DNA of 53,549 nucleotides from Candidatus Anaeroferrophillus wilburensis (GTDB taxonomy: Bacteria > Desulfobacterota > Anaeroferrophillalia > Anaeroferrophillales > Anaeroferrophillaceae), in NCBI GenBank assembly GCA_016934315.1, contig JAFGSY010000026.1:1-53549 (forward strand), in the 5' to 3' direction. Each line of letters begins with the position of its first letter. Within the stretch, counting starts at the first letter, position 1. The translations under genes and the position numbers were made by a program. Of this stretch, positions 26,653 to 36,546 are shown one piece after another. The notes beneath the pieces were generated by a model. It saw only the letters and a program-made list of their open reading frames with translations, did not search any database and was not told where the DNA came from.

Positions 26653-28449
26653 ATGCCCTCTGCGAGTACGACCAATACTACCATCGATCTCTTCATCCAC
26701 ATGGATGAAGTACAAGGTCAGCAGCACGCCTACCTCTCGATCAGGCCCAACACCAGAATTGCCAACCCCACCGATGCCCGGGCAAAAACTGAGATCCTGG
26801 CTGTTATCGAACAGCTCATCGAGAACAGCACGATCACCCACGGCCTGCTCGCCAAGAAAAAACTTCGCGAGCAGGTTGAACTCTATCTCGATGGTTACCG
26901 AAAGAACGGCGAGTATCGAGATTATTTCACTTTCTCTCTAGCTGCCCCGACCCTGCCGGTTCCAGGTTCTGACAGCACCCTCGAAGAACTCATCAACCTG
27001 GAGTTGAAAGCCGGTAAAATTATTAACGAAAAGACTGGTAAAATTGATTTTCGCGACCTGGGGTTCAGTGAAAAACTGGTCCACAAAGGCTCCAAGCTGC
27101 TCGTAGTAAACCACGCTACCAAAGGCATTGACGGCACGACGATCCATGGCGGTCAAATCCACGCTGAACCGGGAAAAGAGCTGGCAAAACTAAGATACGA
27201 CCGGAAATCAATCATTGCCGATGAACAGCCGGAAAAAAATATCACCATCCTGAAAGCACTCATCGACGGGTTTTTATACCGGGAAGAAACCAGAGGTTAT
27301 TTTATCGATCCAGATGTTCTGGTCCAGCAGGTCGATTTCTCCACCGGCAACATTGCCGTTAAAGATTACAGCACCATTGCCACCAGCATTAAAGTTGAAG
27401 ACTCCAGCAACGTCCTCAAGGATTCCGTAAAAGCGGGGTTTACCCTCAAGGCCAATGGCATCAGGGTTACCGGCAATGTCGGCCGGGGGGCCATTCTAGA
27501 GGGTGATACCATTACCATCAATGGCATTGTTGACCCTGAAGCCAGAATAATAGGCAGACATATTACCATTGATAAAGTAGTCGGTGCCCGGATCGAGGGA
27601 CATGAGGTCACCATCAATGAGGTGATCCGCAACGCCATCATTATTGGCCACCAGGTAAAAATCAAGACCTGCATGTCCTCAACCATCCAAGCAACGGAAG
27701 TACATATTGCCGAGTCCATGCATGCCGGCACGGTAACCGCCGGCACCTTTATCTACTGTCACGGCATCCATAGTTCGGGAAAATCGGTTCTCCAGATTGA
27801 TCCTTTCGCCCTGCCTGACTACCAGCAGCGGGAAGAGAAACTGAATGAAATGTTGAGAAAATCAAGCCTTAAACGTGATCATTTCACCCCGAAACTGGTC
27901 AAAAATACCTATCTCAGATCTCAGCTGGAAACGGAAATTGCCCAACTACTGCAAAACATCGAAGAACAGAAAAACATCTCTTTAACCAACCAGCAGAAAA
28001 CCGCAATCAGACAGCTGATCACCAGCGATCGAGCCGCTGAACTCAGTGAGCGGCTCCACATTCCCCTTGCCTCAATCACCCTGAAACGGCTGCACTCTTT
28101 TTATCAGCTTACTCAGGAGCATGAGGAACTGAAGAAAGAGGAGGAGAGCATCAACCGGGAAATCATTGGCTGCAAAGAAGTGATTGCAAACCTGAGACAG
28201 TCCTTCTCCCGTGGCTTGATCCTGGCTGACAACGGCGGTGACGGTGAAGTCCATATCAATTTTGGCACCTTCTCCCGCAGGCCCACGACTATCAACACCC
28301 CAACTCTTTTCAGCTTTTCCCGTAATAGGAAAACAATCATCGCCACCACCGGCCCCCTCGCCCTCCATAAGCATGATCAGCGTCTGGCATCATTGAGTCC
28401 CGAGGCCTTAAAACTACTCAACCGCTTCTCGGCATCCAGAATCTTATGA
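26653..28449 (+). CDS. fapA: FapA/DUF342-family protein (long form)
   Basis: This 598-residue protein belongs to the FapA family (DUF342). An N-terminal domain (about 1-200) precedes a right-handed beta-helix-like region made of short Ile/Val/Gly repeats (about 225-385), for example TINGIVDPEARIIGRHI and VGARIEGHEVTINEVI. A long charged coiled coil follows (about 390-530). FapA proteins are linked to flagellar assembly and to polar or surface functions in other bacteria, but their biochemistry is unclear. AAGGATT precedes the ATG. The stop codon overlaps the murJ start (ATGA). A second FapA is at 36547-37938, and no flagellar gene is present in the window. Confidence 0.88.
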   Translation: MPSASTTNTTIDLFIHMDEVQGQQHAYLSIRPNTRIANPTDARAKTEILAVIEQLIENSTITHGLLAKKKLREQVELYLDGYRKNGEYRDYFTFSLAAPTLPVPGSDSTLEELINLELKAGKIINEKTGKIDFRDLGFSEKLVHKGSKLLVVNHATKGIDGTTIHGGQIHAEPGKELAKLRYDRKSIIADEQPEKNITILKALIDGFLYREETRGYFIDPDVLVQQVDFSTGNIAVKDYSTIATSIKVEDSSNVLKDSVKAGFTLKANGIRVTGNVGRGAILEGDTITINGIVDPEARIIGRHITIDKVVGARIEGHEVTINEVIRNAIIIGHQVKIKTCMSSTIQATEVHIAESMHAGTVTAGTFIYCHGIHSSGKSVLQIDPFALPDYQQREEKLNEMLRKSSLKRDHFTPKLVKNTYLRSQLETEIAQLLQNIEEQKNISLTNQQKTAIRQLITSDRAAELSERLHIPLASITLKRLHSFYQLTQEHEELKKEEESINREIIGCKEVIANLRQSFSRGLILADNGGDGEVHINFGTFSRRPTTINTPTLFSFSRNRKTIIATTGPLALHKHDQRLASLSPEALKLLNRFSASRIL

Positions 28450-30029
28450 AAACCAGCAAAGGGAACATTCTCAGAGCCGCAGGCATCGTCAGCGGCGCAA
28501 CTTTTCTCAGCCGCATTCTTGGATTTGTCCGCGACATGATCACGGCCCATTATCTGGGCACCAGCTTCACTGCGGATGCCTTCTTTGTCGCTTTCCGCAT
28601 TCCCAACCTGCTCAGGCGGCTCTTTGGTGAGGGCTCACTAACCGCATCCTTCATTCCGGTATTCAGTAGCTATCTGGCCGCCGGCAAAAAAGAGGAAGCA
28701 AAAGAGATTGCCCAGACCGCCTTGACTCTGGTTGCCGCCATCCTCGTTCTGGTAACCATTGCCGGCATCTGCTTTTCACCCCTGATCATCTCCCTCATCG
28801 CGCCGGGATTTCACGACAACCCGGAAAAATTCCAGCTGGCCGTCCTGCTCAACAGGATTATGTTCCCCTATATTCTGTTGATCAGCCTAGTGGCTCTGGC
28901 CATGGGAATATTAAACTCGGTTGACCACTTTCTGGCACCGGCGCTGGCTCCGGTACTATTGAACATCTGCATGATTGGCGCTGTTTTTCTCCTCAGCCTG
29001 CCCCTTGGCAATCCGGCGCTGGCCCTGGCAGTGGGGGTGCTGCTCGGCGGACTGGCCCAACTGGCTCTCCAGGTACCGTTTCTGCGAAAAAAAGGGTTTT
29101 CCCTGGCCCCCAAATACCATTTCCGCCATCCGGCCATCGGCAGAATCCTGAAGCTCATGGGACCGTCCCTGGTCGGGCTGGCCATCACCCAGATAACTAT
29201 TTTTGTCAACACCCTGCTGGCATCCCTGCTGATGGATGGCAGCATTTCCTATCTCTACTATGCCGACCGTCTGGTTCAGTTTCCTTTGGGAGTTTTTGCG
29301 GTTGCCCTGGGGACTGCAATTCTGCCAGCCCTCAGCAGACAGGCCAGCAAGCAGCAATGGGAAGATTTCTCCCAGACGTTTTCACTCGCCATCCGGGGAC
29401 TGTTCTTCATTACCCTGCCGGCCATGACCGGCCTGATCATTCTCAGTAAACCAATTATCTACGTGCTTTTCCAGCGGGGTAACTTTGATGCCACCTCCAC
29501 CGCCATGGTGGCGCAAACTATGATCGCCTATACCTGCGGGCTGTGGGCTTACGCCGCCCTGCGGATTGTGGTGCCGGTATTCTATTCCCTCCAGGATGCC
29601 AAGACGCCGGTAAAGGTGGGCGGCGTTGCCCTGATCATCAATATCGTTGCCGCTCTCGCATTGATGCTGCCCCTCAAACACATCGGCCTTGCCCTGGCTA
29701 CGGCCATCTCAAGTGCCGCCAACATCATCATCCTCATCTATCTGCTGGCGAAAAAGAAAACCATGCCGCCGTTGAAAATCAACAGTATTACCAAATCCCT
29801 GGGGCAGGCCGCCGTGGCCACCGGCATCATGGCTGTGGTTCTTCTGGCGCTGCCCCATTGTTCCTGGTTTGCCCTCACCTATGTCCACCAGCTTGCGGAT
29901 GCCGGCAGACTGGCAGTGATGATCACTATCGGCGGTCTGGCCTATGCCGGCAGCTCACTGCTGCTGGGAAGCAGGGAGATGGACTCTTTGAAGGCAATGA
30001 TGGGAAAAAGAGGTACGACGGGAACATGA
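28446..30029 (+). CDS. murJ: Lipid II flippase MurJ
   Basis: MurJ moves lipid II across the inner membrane for peptidoglycan synthesis. The 527-residue protein is almost entirely hydrophobic helices, consistent with the 14-helix MOP fold. Family signatures are FLSRILGFVRDMI near the N terminus, FFVAFRIPNLLRRLFGEGS, NTLLASLL, and ISYLYYADRLVQFPLGVFAV. The start overlaps the fapA stop by four bases, and its stop overlaps the mltG start by four bases, so all three genes are translationally coupled. Confidence 0.97.
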   Translation: MKTSKGNILRAAGIVSGATFLSRILGFVRDMITAHYLGTSFTADAFFVAFRIPNLLRRLFGEGSLTASFIPVFSSYLAAGKKEEAKEIAQTALTLVAAILVLVTIAGICFSPLIISLIAPGFHDNPEKFQLAVLLNRIMFPYILLISLVALAMGILNSVDHFLAPALAPVLLNICMIGAVFLLSLPLGNPALALAVGVLLGGLAQLALQVPFLRKKGFSLAPKYHFRHPAIGRILKLMGPSLVGLAITQITIFVNTLLASLLMDGSISYLYYADRLVQFPLGVFAVALGTAILPALSRQASKQQWEDFSQTFSLAIRGLFFITLPAMTGLIILSKPIIYVLFQRGNFDATSTAMVAQTMIAYTCGLWAYAALRIVVPVFYSLQDAKTPVKVGGVALIINIVAALALMLPLKHIGLALATAISSAANIIILIYLLAKKKTMPPLKINSITKSLGQAAVATGIMAVVLLALPHCSWFALTYVHQLADAGRLAVMITIGGLAYAGSSLLLGSREMDSLKAMMGKRGTTGT

Positions 30030-31036
30030 ATGCCGGGCGGCGGAGATACTTTTTTTTCCTGCTCCTGCTGGGGCTGGGGGCCGTCAGCTTCGCCGCTGCT
30101 GACCTGGCTTCTTTTGCCAGGCGGCAGACCGTGCTTGCCCCTACACTTTTTGAGGTCCAGCCCGGCAGCTCTCTGAGCACAATAAGCAAGCAGCTGGAAC
30201 AACAGAAAATTATCACGTCCGCCACCCGTTTCACCCTCATCGTCAGAATACGCCGCCTTGCCAACCGCCTGCAGGCGGGAGAATATGAATTTCAACCGGG
30301 TGACACACCACAGGCGATCATTGATCAGCTGGTTTCAGGTCGGATAAAACAATACCAGCTGACCATCCCTGAAGGACTGACCATCAGAGAAATCAGCCGT
30401 TTGATGCCAAGCCGGCTCTGCCAAAATGGTGAATTTGAGCAGCTCGCTGATGATCCGGCGCTCCTCAAACAATGGAATATTCCAGCAGCTTATGGTGAAG
30501 GCTACCTATTCCCCAGCACCTATCCATACAGCAAAGCAACAACTTGCCGGCAGCTCGTCTCCCAGATGCTGAAGACTTTCACCGAACAGTTCCAGCTGGC
30601 ATCAACCACCGCCACAACTGAGGCATCACTCCCTTTAAGCCGGCATGAGCTGGTAACCCTGGCCTCGATTATCCAGAAGGAGACCGGCCGTCTTGAAGAG
30701 ATGCCACTGATCGCCGCCGTCCTCATCAACCGGCTGCGCAAAGGAATGCGGCTGGAATGCGATCCAACGGTTATTTATGGCTTGGGAGATGGTTTCGACG
30801 GCAACCTGCGGAAAAAAGATCTCCTTGATGCTTCATCTCCCTACAACACCTACCAACACCGGGGATTGCCGCCCGGTCCCATCTGCAACCCCGGAATCAT
30901 GGCTCTCAAAGCGGCCCATGCTCCGGCTCCGGTTGACTACCTCTACTTCGTCTCCCGCAATGATGGCAGCCACCAGTTCTCAGCCACCTACCAGGACCAT
31001 CATAAAGCTGTCCAGCGCTACCAGCAGCGCCGCTAA
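30026..31036 (+). CDS. mltG: Endolytic transglycosylase MltG (YceG)
   Basis: MltG is an inner-membrane lytic transglycosylase thought to terminate nascent glycan strands. From the ATG at 30026 the protein is 336 residues. One N-terminal transmembrane helix (about 8-25) is followed by a LysM-like region (LFEVQPGSSLSTISKQL) and the YceG catalytic domain, with LASIIQKETG carrying the catalytic Glu, INRLRKGMRLECDPTVIYGL, and PYNTYQHRGLPPGPICNPG. The frame stays open upstream to 29543 inside murJ, but that part encodes nothing related. Confidence 0.97.
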   Translation: MNAGRRRYFFFLLLLGLGAVSFAAADLASFARRQTVLAPTLFEVQPGSSLSTISKQLEQQKIITSATRFTLIVRIRRLANRLQAGEYEFQPGDTPQAIIDQLVSGRIKQYQLTIPEGLTIREISRLMPSRLCQNGEFEQLADDPALLKQWNIPAAYGEGYLFPSTYPYSKATTCRQLVSQMLKTFTEQFQLASTTATTEASLPLSRHELVTLASIIQKETGRLEEMPLIAAVLINRLRKGMRLECDPTVIYGLGDGFDGNLRKKDLLDASSPYNTYQHRGLPPGPICNPGIMALKAAHAPAPVDYLYFVSRNDGSHQFSATYQDHHKAVQRYQQRR

Positions 31037-31110
31037 TAGCTGGCTGGAAAAACGGCAAAAAATCAGTCTGTTTATTGTTTGGAGAAAACCGCAGGAGGGA
31101 TACTGCTTGC

Positions 31111-32328
31111 TCAGGTCCGGTAGTCGGCGTTGATGCTCACGTATTCGTGGGAAAGATCGCTGGTCAGGAGAGAAAAGCTGCCGTTGCCGGCATGCAGGTC
31201 AATGGTAATAGTGAAGCTGTTCTGGTGAAAGATCTTCGCACCATCAGCCTCCTGATAGGCGGGGGAACGCCGGCCACCGGCCACCACCTGAATCCGGTCA
31301 AGCCAGATATCCACCCGCTCAGGCTGCAGGTCAACACCGGCATAACCAACTGCGGCGATGATCCGTCCCCAGTTGGCATCCTGACCGAAAAAAGCGGTTT
31401 TCACCAGCAACGAACGACCAACCGTCCGGCAGATCTGCTCCGCCGCCGTATCATCAGAAGCATTTTCAACCACGATGGTTACCACTTTCGTCGCCCCTTC
31501 CCCATCCTTGACAATCAAGCGGGAAAGATAATCAGCAACCTGAAAAACCCCATGTTCAAAGGCCTTTCGGTCTGCTTCATCAACCAGCGAACAACCGGAA
31601 GCACCATTGGCCAGCAGCAACACCGTATCATTGGTGCTGGTGTCGCCATCAACACTGATCCGGTTGAATGTCCGCTGCACCACCCCTGCCAATATCTCCT
31701 GAAGCTCAGTTCGCGACACTCTGGCATCGGTAAACAGATAGGCAAGCATGGTGGCCATCCGGGGTTCAATCATTCCGGCTCCCTTGGCCATCCCGATAAT
31801 CTTTGCCGTACCGGTTGACAAGGAGAGATTCACCGCAAACATTTTAGCCAGGGAATCGGTGGTCAGGATGGCCTCGGCAGCCAGGGGCAACGCAGCCGCT
31901 GAAAGTTCACCGGCCAGCCGGGGCAAGGCGCCGGTCACCTTTGCCACCGGCAACGGCTCGCCAATAACGCCGGTGGAAGAGACAAACACCTCACCGGCAG
32001 GAACGGAAAGGACGTCACCAAGGGCAGACGCCACCTGCCTGACATGGGCAACCCCCGGTTCACCGGTGCAGGCATTGGCATTACCGCTGTTGATCAACAC
32101 CGCGCTAACCGGTGTTGCCGCCGCCAGCTGCTGACGGCCATAAAGAACCGGGGCAGCGGCAAAGGCGTTGGTGGTAAAAACCGCCGCCGCCGCCGCTGAC
32201 GGTTCTGAAACAACCAGAGCAAGGTCAAGCTTGCCATTTTTTTTCAGGCCGGCGACACAACCGGCAAAGCGGTAACCGCTGCATTCCATGGTCACAGTCG
32301 CCCTTTTTATCTGTTCGTCCATCGGCAT
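31111..32328 (-). CDS. argJ: ArgJ glutamate N-acetyltransferase / amino-acid acetyltransferase
   Basis: ArgJ transfers the acetyl group from N-acetylornithine to glutamate in the cyclic arginine pathway. Some ArgJ enzymes also use acetyl-CoA. The protein is about 405 residues. The self-cleavage site is visible as GMIEPRMATMLAY, with the nucleophilic Thr in MATML that becomes the N terminus of the beta chain. LINSGNANACTG and DTSTNDTVLLLANG also match the family. The start is ATG 32328, just after the secA stop, or ATG 32322. Short NAGS-like and argB genes are elsewhere in the window. Confidence 0.96.
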   Translation of the reverse strand: MPMDEQIKRATVTMECSGYRFAGCVAGLKKNGKLDLALVVSEPSAAAAAVFTTNAFAAAPVLYGRQQLAAATPVSAVLINSGNANACTGEPGVAHVRQVASALGDVLSVPAGEVFVSSTGVIGEPLPVAKVTGALPRLAGELSAAALPLAAEAILTTDSLAKMFAVNLSLSTGTAKIIGMAKGAGMIEPRMATMLAYLFTDARVSRTELQEILAGVVQRTFNRISVDGDTSTNDTVLLLANGASGCSLVDEADRKAFEHGVFQVADYLSRLIVKDGEGATKVVTIVVENASDDTAAEQICRTVGRSLLVKTAFFGQDANWGRIIAAVGYAGVDLQPERVDIWLDRIQVVAGGRRSPAYQEADGAKIFHQNSFTITIDLHAGNGSFSLLTSDLSHEYVSINADYRT

Positions 32329-32330
32329 TG

Positions 32331-34976
32331 TTATTGACCGCAGCACCGTTTATATTTTTTTCCGCTGCCACAGGGGCAGGGGTCATTGCGGCCGATCTTG
32401 GCTGTCGTTTTCTGCACCGGTTTCCGTTTCCCCGCTTCATCAACTCCCTGGCCGCGACTGAGGACGACTTCGGTCTGCTTTCGGGACTGCTGATCGAGAG
32501 CTTCAACCTCCTCCTCACGGGTTACCCTGACATAACACAGCTGGGTCACCGCGTCCTCTTTCATCTTGGCCAGCATGGCGACAAACATATCAAACCCTTC
32601 CCGCTGGTACTCCCGCAGAGGATCCTTCTGGCCATAGCCCCGCAGACCAATGCCTTCTTTGAGCTGATCAATATTATAGAGATGTTCTTTCCAGAGGGTA
32701 TCCAGGGTATGGAGCAGCACAATCTTTTCCAGCTGCCGCAGGGTGTCCGCCCCCAATTCCTTTTCCCGCTGGTCGTAGAACTCCCGCAGCCGGAGGTAGA
32801 TCTTTTCAAGCAGGGAACCCTTGTCAACCACATCAGCCATCATCTGGTCACGGAAAAAATCGATACTCAGGGCAAAGGTTTTGGCAAAGCTGACCGCCAG
32901 TGCCTCCCGGTCCCAGCTGGCGGGCGGCTCTTTGTCCGCCACCAGCTGGTCAAGCAGATCAGCCGCCACCTCGTCCATATAGTCAAAAACCACCTCCCGC
33001 AAATCGTCCTGCCCCAGAATCTCCCGGCGCCGGGAGTAGATGGTTTCCCGCTGCTTGTTCATCACATCATCATATTCCAGCAGCTGTTTCCTGATATCAA
33101 AGTTATGCCCCTCCACCCGACGCTGGGCATTCTCAATGGCTTTGGAGATCATGGCATGCTGGATGGGTTCACCATCTTCAATCCCCAGTTTATCCATCAC
33201 CGTCGCAATCCGTTCGGAACCAAAGATACGCATCAGATCATCATCAAGGGCAAGAAAGAAGCGGGTAGATCCCGGATCTCCCTGGCGCCCTGAACGACCA
33301 CGCAACTGGTTGTCGATCCGCCGGCTCTCATGGCGCTCGGTTCCCAGGATATGCAAACCGCCGGCAGCCAGCACTTCCTGCCGTTCCTGCTCACACTGAT
33401 GCTGCAGCTCCCGGAGAATTGCCTCCTGCTCCTCCGGCGTCATACCCTCTTTGATCTTCTTTTTAGCCTGCATGCCGGCATTACCGCCCAGAACAATATC
33501 CGTACCACGGCCGGCCATATTGGTGGCAATGGTTACCGCCCCCAGACGGCCGGCCTGGGAGACGATTTCAGCCTCTTTCTCATGGAACTTGGCGTTGAGG
33601 ACCTCATGCTTCACGCCTTTCTTAACCAACATCCGGCTCAGCTTCTCAGAGTCATCAATGGAGATGGTCCCCACCAGCACCGGCTGTCCCCGATGGTGGC
33701 AGTCAATAATCTCTTCCACCACCGCCTTGTACTTCTCCAGTTTTGTTTTATAAATCACATCTGGATTATCAATTCGGATCATGGGCATGTTGGTGGGCAT
33801 CACCACCACATCAAGGTTATAAATCTGTTTGAATTCCACCGCTTCCGTATCGGCGGTCCCGGTCATACCGGCCAGCCGGTTATACATCCGGAAATAGTTC
33901 TGGAAGGTCACCGAAGCCAGAGTCTGATTCTCACTTTCGATCTTGACCCCCTCTTTGGCCTCCAGGGCCTGATGCAGGCCATCACTGTACCGCCTGCCGG
34001 GCATCAGACGGCCGGTAAACTCATCGACAATCATCACCTGGTCGTCTTTGACCACATAATCCACATCCCGCTTGAACAGGGCATGGGCTTTCAGGGCCTG
34101 ATTGACATGATGAAGCACTTCCATCTGGGCCGGTTCAAACAGGTTGTTGATTTTCAGCAGTTGCTCCACCCGGGCCACCCCCTGCTCGGTAAGGACAACC
34201 GTTTTGGTTTTCTCCTCCATCTCGTAATCGGTATCTCTGTTCAGCCGGGGAATCACCTTGTCAATCAGGTAGTATTTATCCGTCCGGTCTTCAGTGGGTC
34301 CGGAGATGATCAGCGGCGTCCGGGCCTCATCGACCAGAATGCTGTCCACCTCGTCGACGATGGCATAATTCAATTCTCGCTGGACGTAGTCCTCCAGACG
34401 AAACTTCATATTGTCACGCAGGTAGTCAAAACCAAACTCATTATTGGTACCGTAGGTGATATCGCAGCCATAAGCCGCCTGCCGCTCCTGATCATCCAAA
34501 CCATGCAGAATAACCCCCACCGTCAGACCAAGGAACTGGTAAATAGCCCCCATCCATTCAGCGTCACGGCGGGCCAGGTAGTCATTGACGGTGACCACAT
34601 GGACACCTTTACCACTGAGAGCATTGAGATACACCGGCAATGTCGCCACCAGGGTTTTCCCCTCACCAGTCTTCATCTCAGCAATTTTTCCCTGATAGAG
34701 AACAATACCGCCCATCAGCTGGACATCAAAATGCCTCATCTTCAAGGTCCGGATTGAAGCCTCCCGAACAACGGCAAACGCCTGCGGCAAAAGATCATCC
34801 AGCGTCTGCCCTTCAGCCAGCAGCTGGCGTAAAAAAGCGGTTTTGCCCTGCAGCTGCTCATCACTTAGCTGCTGCATCTCCGGCTCCAGGTCATTTATCT
34901 CCCGAACCAAAGGCTGGAGTTGTTTCAGTTCGCGGTCATTTTTACTGCCAAAGACTTTTTTGACGATACCAAACAT
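32331..34976 (-). CDS. secA: SecA preprotein translocase ATPase
   Basis: SecA drives secretory proteins through SecYEG. From the ATG at 34976 (AAGGAT nine bases upstream) the protein is 881 residues, a standard length. Walker A is [13 protein letters not shown], motif II region is [18 protein letters not shown], and [12 protein letters not shown] and [19 protein letters not shown] are conserved. The C terminus carries the zinc-binding SEC-C motif [17 protein letters not shown], which contacts SecB and lipids. Upstream is an M23 peptidase gene and directly downstream argJ, an arrangement I recall from other Deltaproteobacteria. Confidence 0.98.
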   Translation of the reverse strand: MFGIVKKVFGSKNDRELKQLQPLVREINDLEPEMQQLSDEQLQGKTAFLRQLLAEGQTLDDLLPQAFAVVREASIRTLKMRHFDVQLMGGIVLYQGKIAEMKTGEGKTLVATLPVYLNALSGKGVHVVTVNDYLARRDAEWMGAIYQFLGLTVGVILHGLDDQERQAAYGCDITYGTNNEFGFDYLRDNMKFRLEDYVQRELNYAIVDEVDSILVDEARTPLIISGPTEDRTDKYYLIDKVIPRLNRDTDYEMEEKTKTVVLTEQGVARVEQLLKINNLFEPAQMEVLHHVNQALKAHALFKRDVDYVVKDDQVMIVDEFTGRLMPGRRYSDGLHQALEAKEGVKIESENQTLASVTFQNYFRMYNRLAGMTGTADTEAVEFKQIYNLDVVVMPTNMPMIRIDNPDVIYKTKLEKYKAVVEEIIDCHHRGQPVLVGTISIDDSEKLSRMLVKKGVKHEVLNAKFHEKEAEIVSQAGRLGAVTIATNMAGRGTDIVLGGNAGMQAKKKIKEGMTPEEQEAILRELQHQCEQERQEVLAAGGLHILGTERHESRRIDNQLRGRSGRQGDPGSTRFFLALDDDLMRIFGSERIATVMDKLGIEDGEPIQHAMISKAIENAQRRVEGHNFDIRKQLLEYDDVMNKQRETIYSRRREILGQDDLREVVFDYMDEVAADLLDQLVADKEPPASWDREALAVSFAKTFALSIDFFRDQMMADVVDKGSLLEKIYLRLREFYDQREKELGADTLRQLEKIVLLHTLDTLWKEHLYNIDQLKEGIGLRGYGQKDPLREYQREGFDMFVAMLAKMKEDAVTQLCYVRVTREEEVEALDQQSRKQTEVVLSRGQGVDEAGKRKPVQKTTAKIGRNDPCPCGSGKKYKRCCGQ

Positions 34977-35364
34977 TGTATTGCTATCCTTATGCCAGGA
35001 AAGGTTATATGTTGCCTTGCAACGCAGGCTATCAACAACAGATGAACAGCTCAGACGGCTGCGGGGGTACAAGAGGGGAAGAAGTTGCAACCATGATGGG
35101 ATACCCGGGAGAGAAGAAAAACATACTCGCTAGCGTGAATATGGAAACTACATGAAGCCGTCAGAACCAGACCCAAATGCTTGAGTATGTCTGGCGCATT
35201 TTTTTGGCTGGCAATGAGCGACGGGCAACCCGGAACCGGACAAGAACGGCCGGTGAGATTGAGGGACAACCTAGGTTTATCAGCCCAGAATGCATAGACA
35301 GAAGTGACAGAAACCCCCAACCGCAAAACCTGAAATGAGGGGAAAACCAGGCGCCGTAGGCAGA
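34977..35364. other. Intergenic region between the M23 peptidase gene and secA
   Basis: This 388-base gap holds a probable minus-strand terminator at 35117-35143 for the M23 gene. The remaining ~140 bases before secA should contain the secA promoter. TTGATA and TATAAC are present there but 20 bases apart, so I do not call it. GCCTGCGTTGCAAGGC near 35010 is a weak inverted repeat. No gene is seen. Confidence 0.5.
35117..35143 (-). terminator. Probable terminator of the M23 peptidase gene
   Basis: On the minus strand, CATATTC...GAGTATG forms a stem of seven pairs (one G-T) with a short mismatched tip, followed by TTTTTCTTC. It lies in the right orientation between the M23 gene and secA. The stem is only moderately GC-rich and it sits 220 bases beyond the stop codon. 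Confidence 0.45.
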
Positions 35365-36291
35365 CTAATCAACAAAATACTGAACCGGGTTCACCGTATT
35401 GCTTTTCATCACCACTTCATAGTGAAGATGCGGCCCCGTGCTGCGTCCGGAATTGCCAAGCAAACCAATTTCCTGCCCACGGACCACCTTTTCACCCACC
35501 TTGACCCCAATCCTGGACAGATGACCATATTTTGTTTCCACCCCCGTACCATGGTCCACAACAACCATTTTACCATAACCACCGTTGACACCAGCAAATT
35601 TGACCCGACCGTCAGCCGTGGCAATAACCGGTGTTCCCTTCCGGTTGACGATGTCAACCCCGTGATGAAATTCACGGCGGCCGGTAAAGGGTGAAATACG
35701 ATAGCCGAATTTCGAACTGACCCATCCCCGGACCGGCCTGACGGAAGGCGTGAAGTTAAGCAGTGTCTTCTTTTCCTCCAGATAATCATGGAGCAGGTTG
35801 CTTTCCTGCCGCTCATCAGCAAGCTGCAGCTCCAGCGTCTGGAGATCACGATGCATCCGCTCCACTACCTGTCGGCGGGCTTCACTCAAGCTGTCGGTTG
35901 TCAGCACGGCAACCGCATGATCAGGCCCACCAATACCCTGCCGGTCAACGACACCAGCATGGGCTTCGAGGTTTGCCAATACTTTAATTTTGGCATTGCT
36001 CTCTTTTATTTCGGCCAAACGATCCGTAAGCTGCTCTATACGGTGGCTGAAAAAATCAACCTGGGCCTCCATTTCTGCAGCCTGCTGCACCACTTTCTCA
36101 TAGCCATTGATACTTTCCAAATTACTGGCGTAAAGAAAAATGGCAACCACGGCACCAATAAAAAGTCCCGCCATCGGGGGGAACAGCAGAAGAAAGAGAC
36201 GCCGCAGCCAGGTGCGGGAAAGAGATATCCGGCGAGGATGATGGTTGCCATCACGCAGCAGGACAATGGTATATTTTTCTGTTTTTTTCAT
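35365..36291 (-). CDS. M23-family (LytM) peptidase with membrane anchor and coiled coil
   Basis: The 308-residue protein begins at the ATG at 36291. It has one transmembrane helix (about 33-55), a periplasmic coiled coil (about 60-180) and a C-terminal LytM domain. The zinc ligands are intact: the first His and the Asp in FHHGVDIV, and the last His in PHLHYEV, with TKYGHLSRIGV between them. It is therefore likely to be an active peptidoglycan endopeptidase, not an EnvC-like activator that has lost its ligands. It is the first gene of the secA-argJ direction and has its own promoter at 36340-36368. A longer frame to 36417 includes the promoter and is rejected. Confidence 0.93.
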   Translation of the reverse strand: MKKTEKYTIVLLRDGNHHPRRISLSRTWLRRLFLLLFPPMAGLFIGAVVAIFLYASNLESINGYEKVVQQAAEMEAQVDFFSHRIEQLTDRLAEIKESNAKIKVLANLEAHAGVVDRQGIGGPDHAVAVLTTDSLSEARRQVVERMHRDLQTLELQLADERQESNLLHDYLEEKKTLLNFTPSVRPVRGWVSSKFGYRISPFTGRREFHHGVDIVNRKGTPVIATADGRVKFAGVNGGYGKMVVVDHGTGVETKYGHLSRIGVKVGEKVVRGQEIGLLGNSGRSTGPHLHYEVVMKSNTVNPVQYFVD

Positions 36292-36339
36292 ACATTCATC
36301 TACTGGCAAGAGCCACTTTCCGGCATAATACTGGGGGTG

Positions 36340-36368
36340 TCTATAACAAAACAACCCCGCAATGTCAA
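36340..36368 (-). promoter_or_regulatory. Strong sigma-70 type promoter of the M23 peptidase gene
   Basis: On the minus strand TTGACA (36363-36368) and TATAGA (36340-36345) are exactly 17 bases apart and preceded by an A-rich stretch. The predicted start point lies about 42 bases before the M23 ATG at 36291. Confidence 0.75.
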
Positions 36369-36431
36369 TTTTTTTAGTTTTACCTTTGGCGTGCGCCCAC
36401 CTGGTTTTACCGTACAAAACAAGACTAAAGT

Positions 36432-36530
36432 ATGAAGGAAAAACGCCGAAAGAAAAAGATACAACAAGAGCTAGCAGATGTCTTGCAACTTACTGCACCA
36501 TCCTTCGGCCAGACATCACCAGATCCATAA
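36432..36530 (+). CDS. Possible 32-residue leader peptide upstream of fapA
   Basis: An ATG at 36432 opens a 32-codon frame that starts MKEKRRKKKIQQELADVL and stops at 36530. The N terminus is very basic, and the peptide could form an amphipathic helix. The stop codon is immediately followed by GGAC, which could serve the fapA start 17 bases downstream, so translational coupling is conceivable. No strong ribosome-binding site precedes it and I know no homolog. It may be chance. Confidence 0.25.
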   Translation: MKEKRRKKKIQQELADVLQLTAPSFGQTSPDP

Positions 36531-36546
36531 GGACATTGCTGCCGCC

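Noticed and set aside
29543-30025. Upstream extension of the mltG frame
   Set aside because: It lies inside murJ and is Pro/Gly/Arg-rich noise. The ATG at 30026 overlapping the murJ stop is the natural start.
33330-34757. Long plus-strand frame of 475 codons antisense to secA
   Set aside because: It is the reverse complement of a highly conserved secA region, with a His/Leu-rich composition typical of antisense shadows.
35167-35205. Hairpin CCAGAC...GTCTGG with a following T7 on the plus strand
   Set aside because: The stem is only 6 bp with a 16-base loop, and no plus-strand gene lies upstream.
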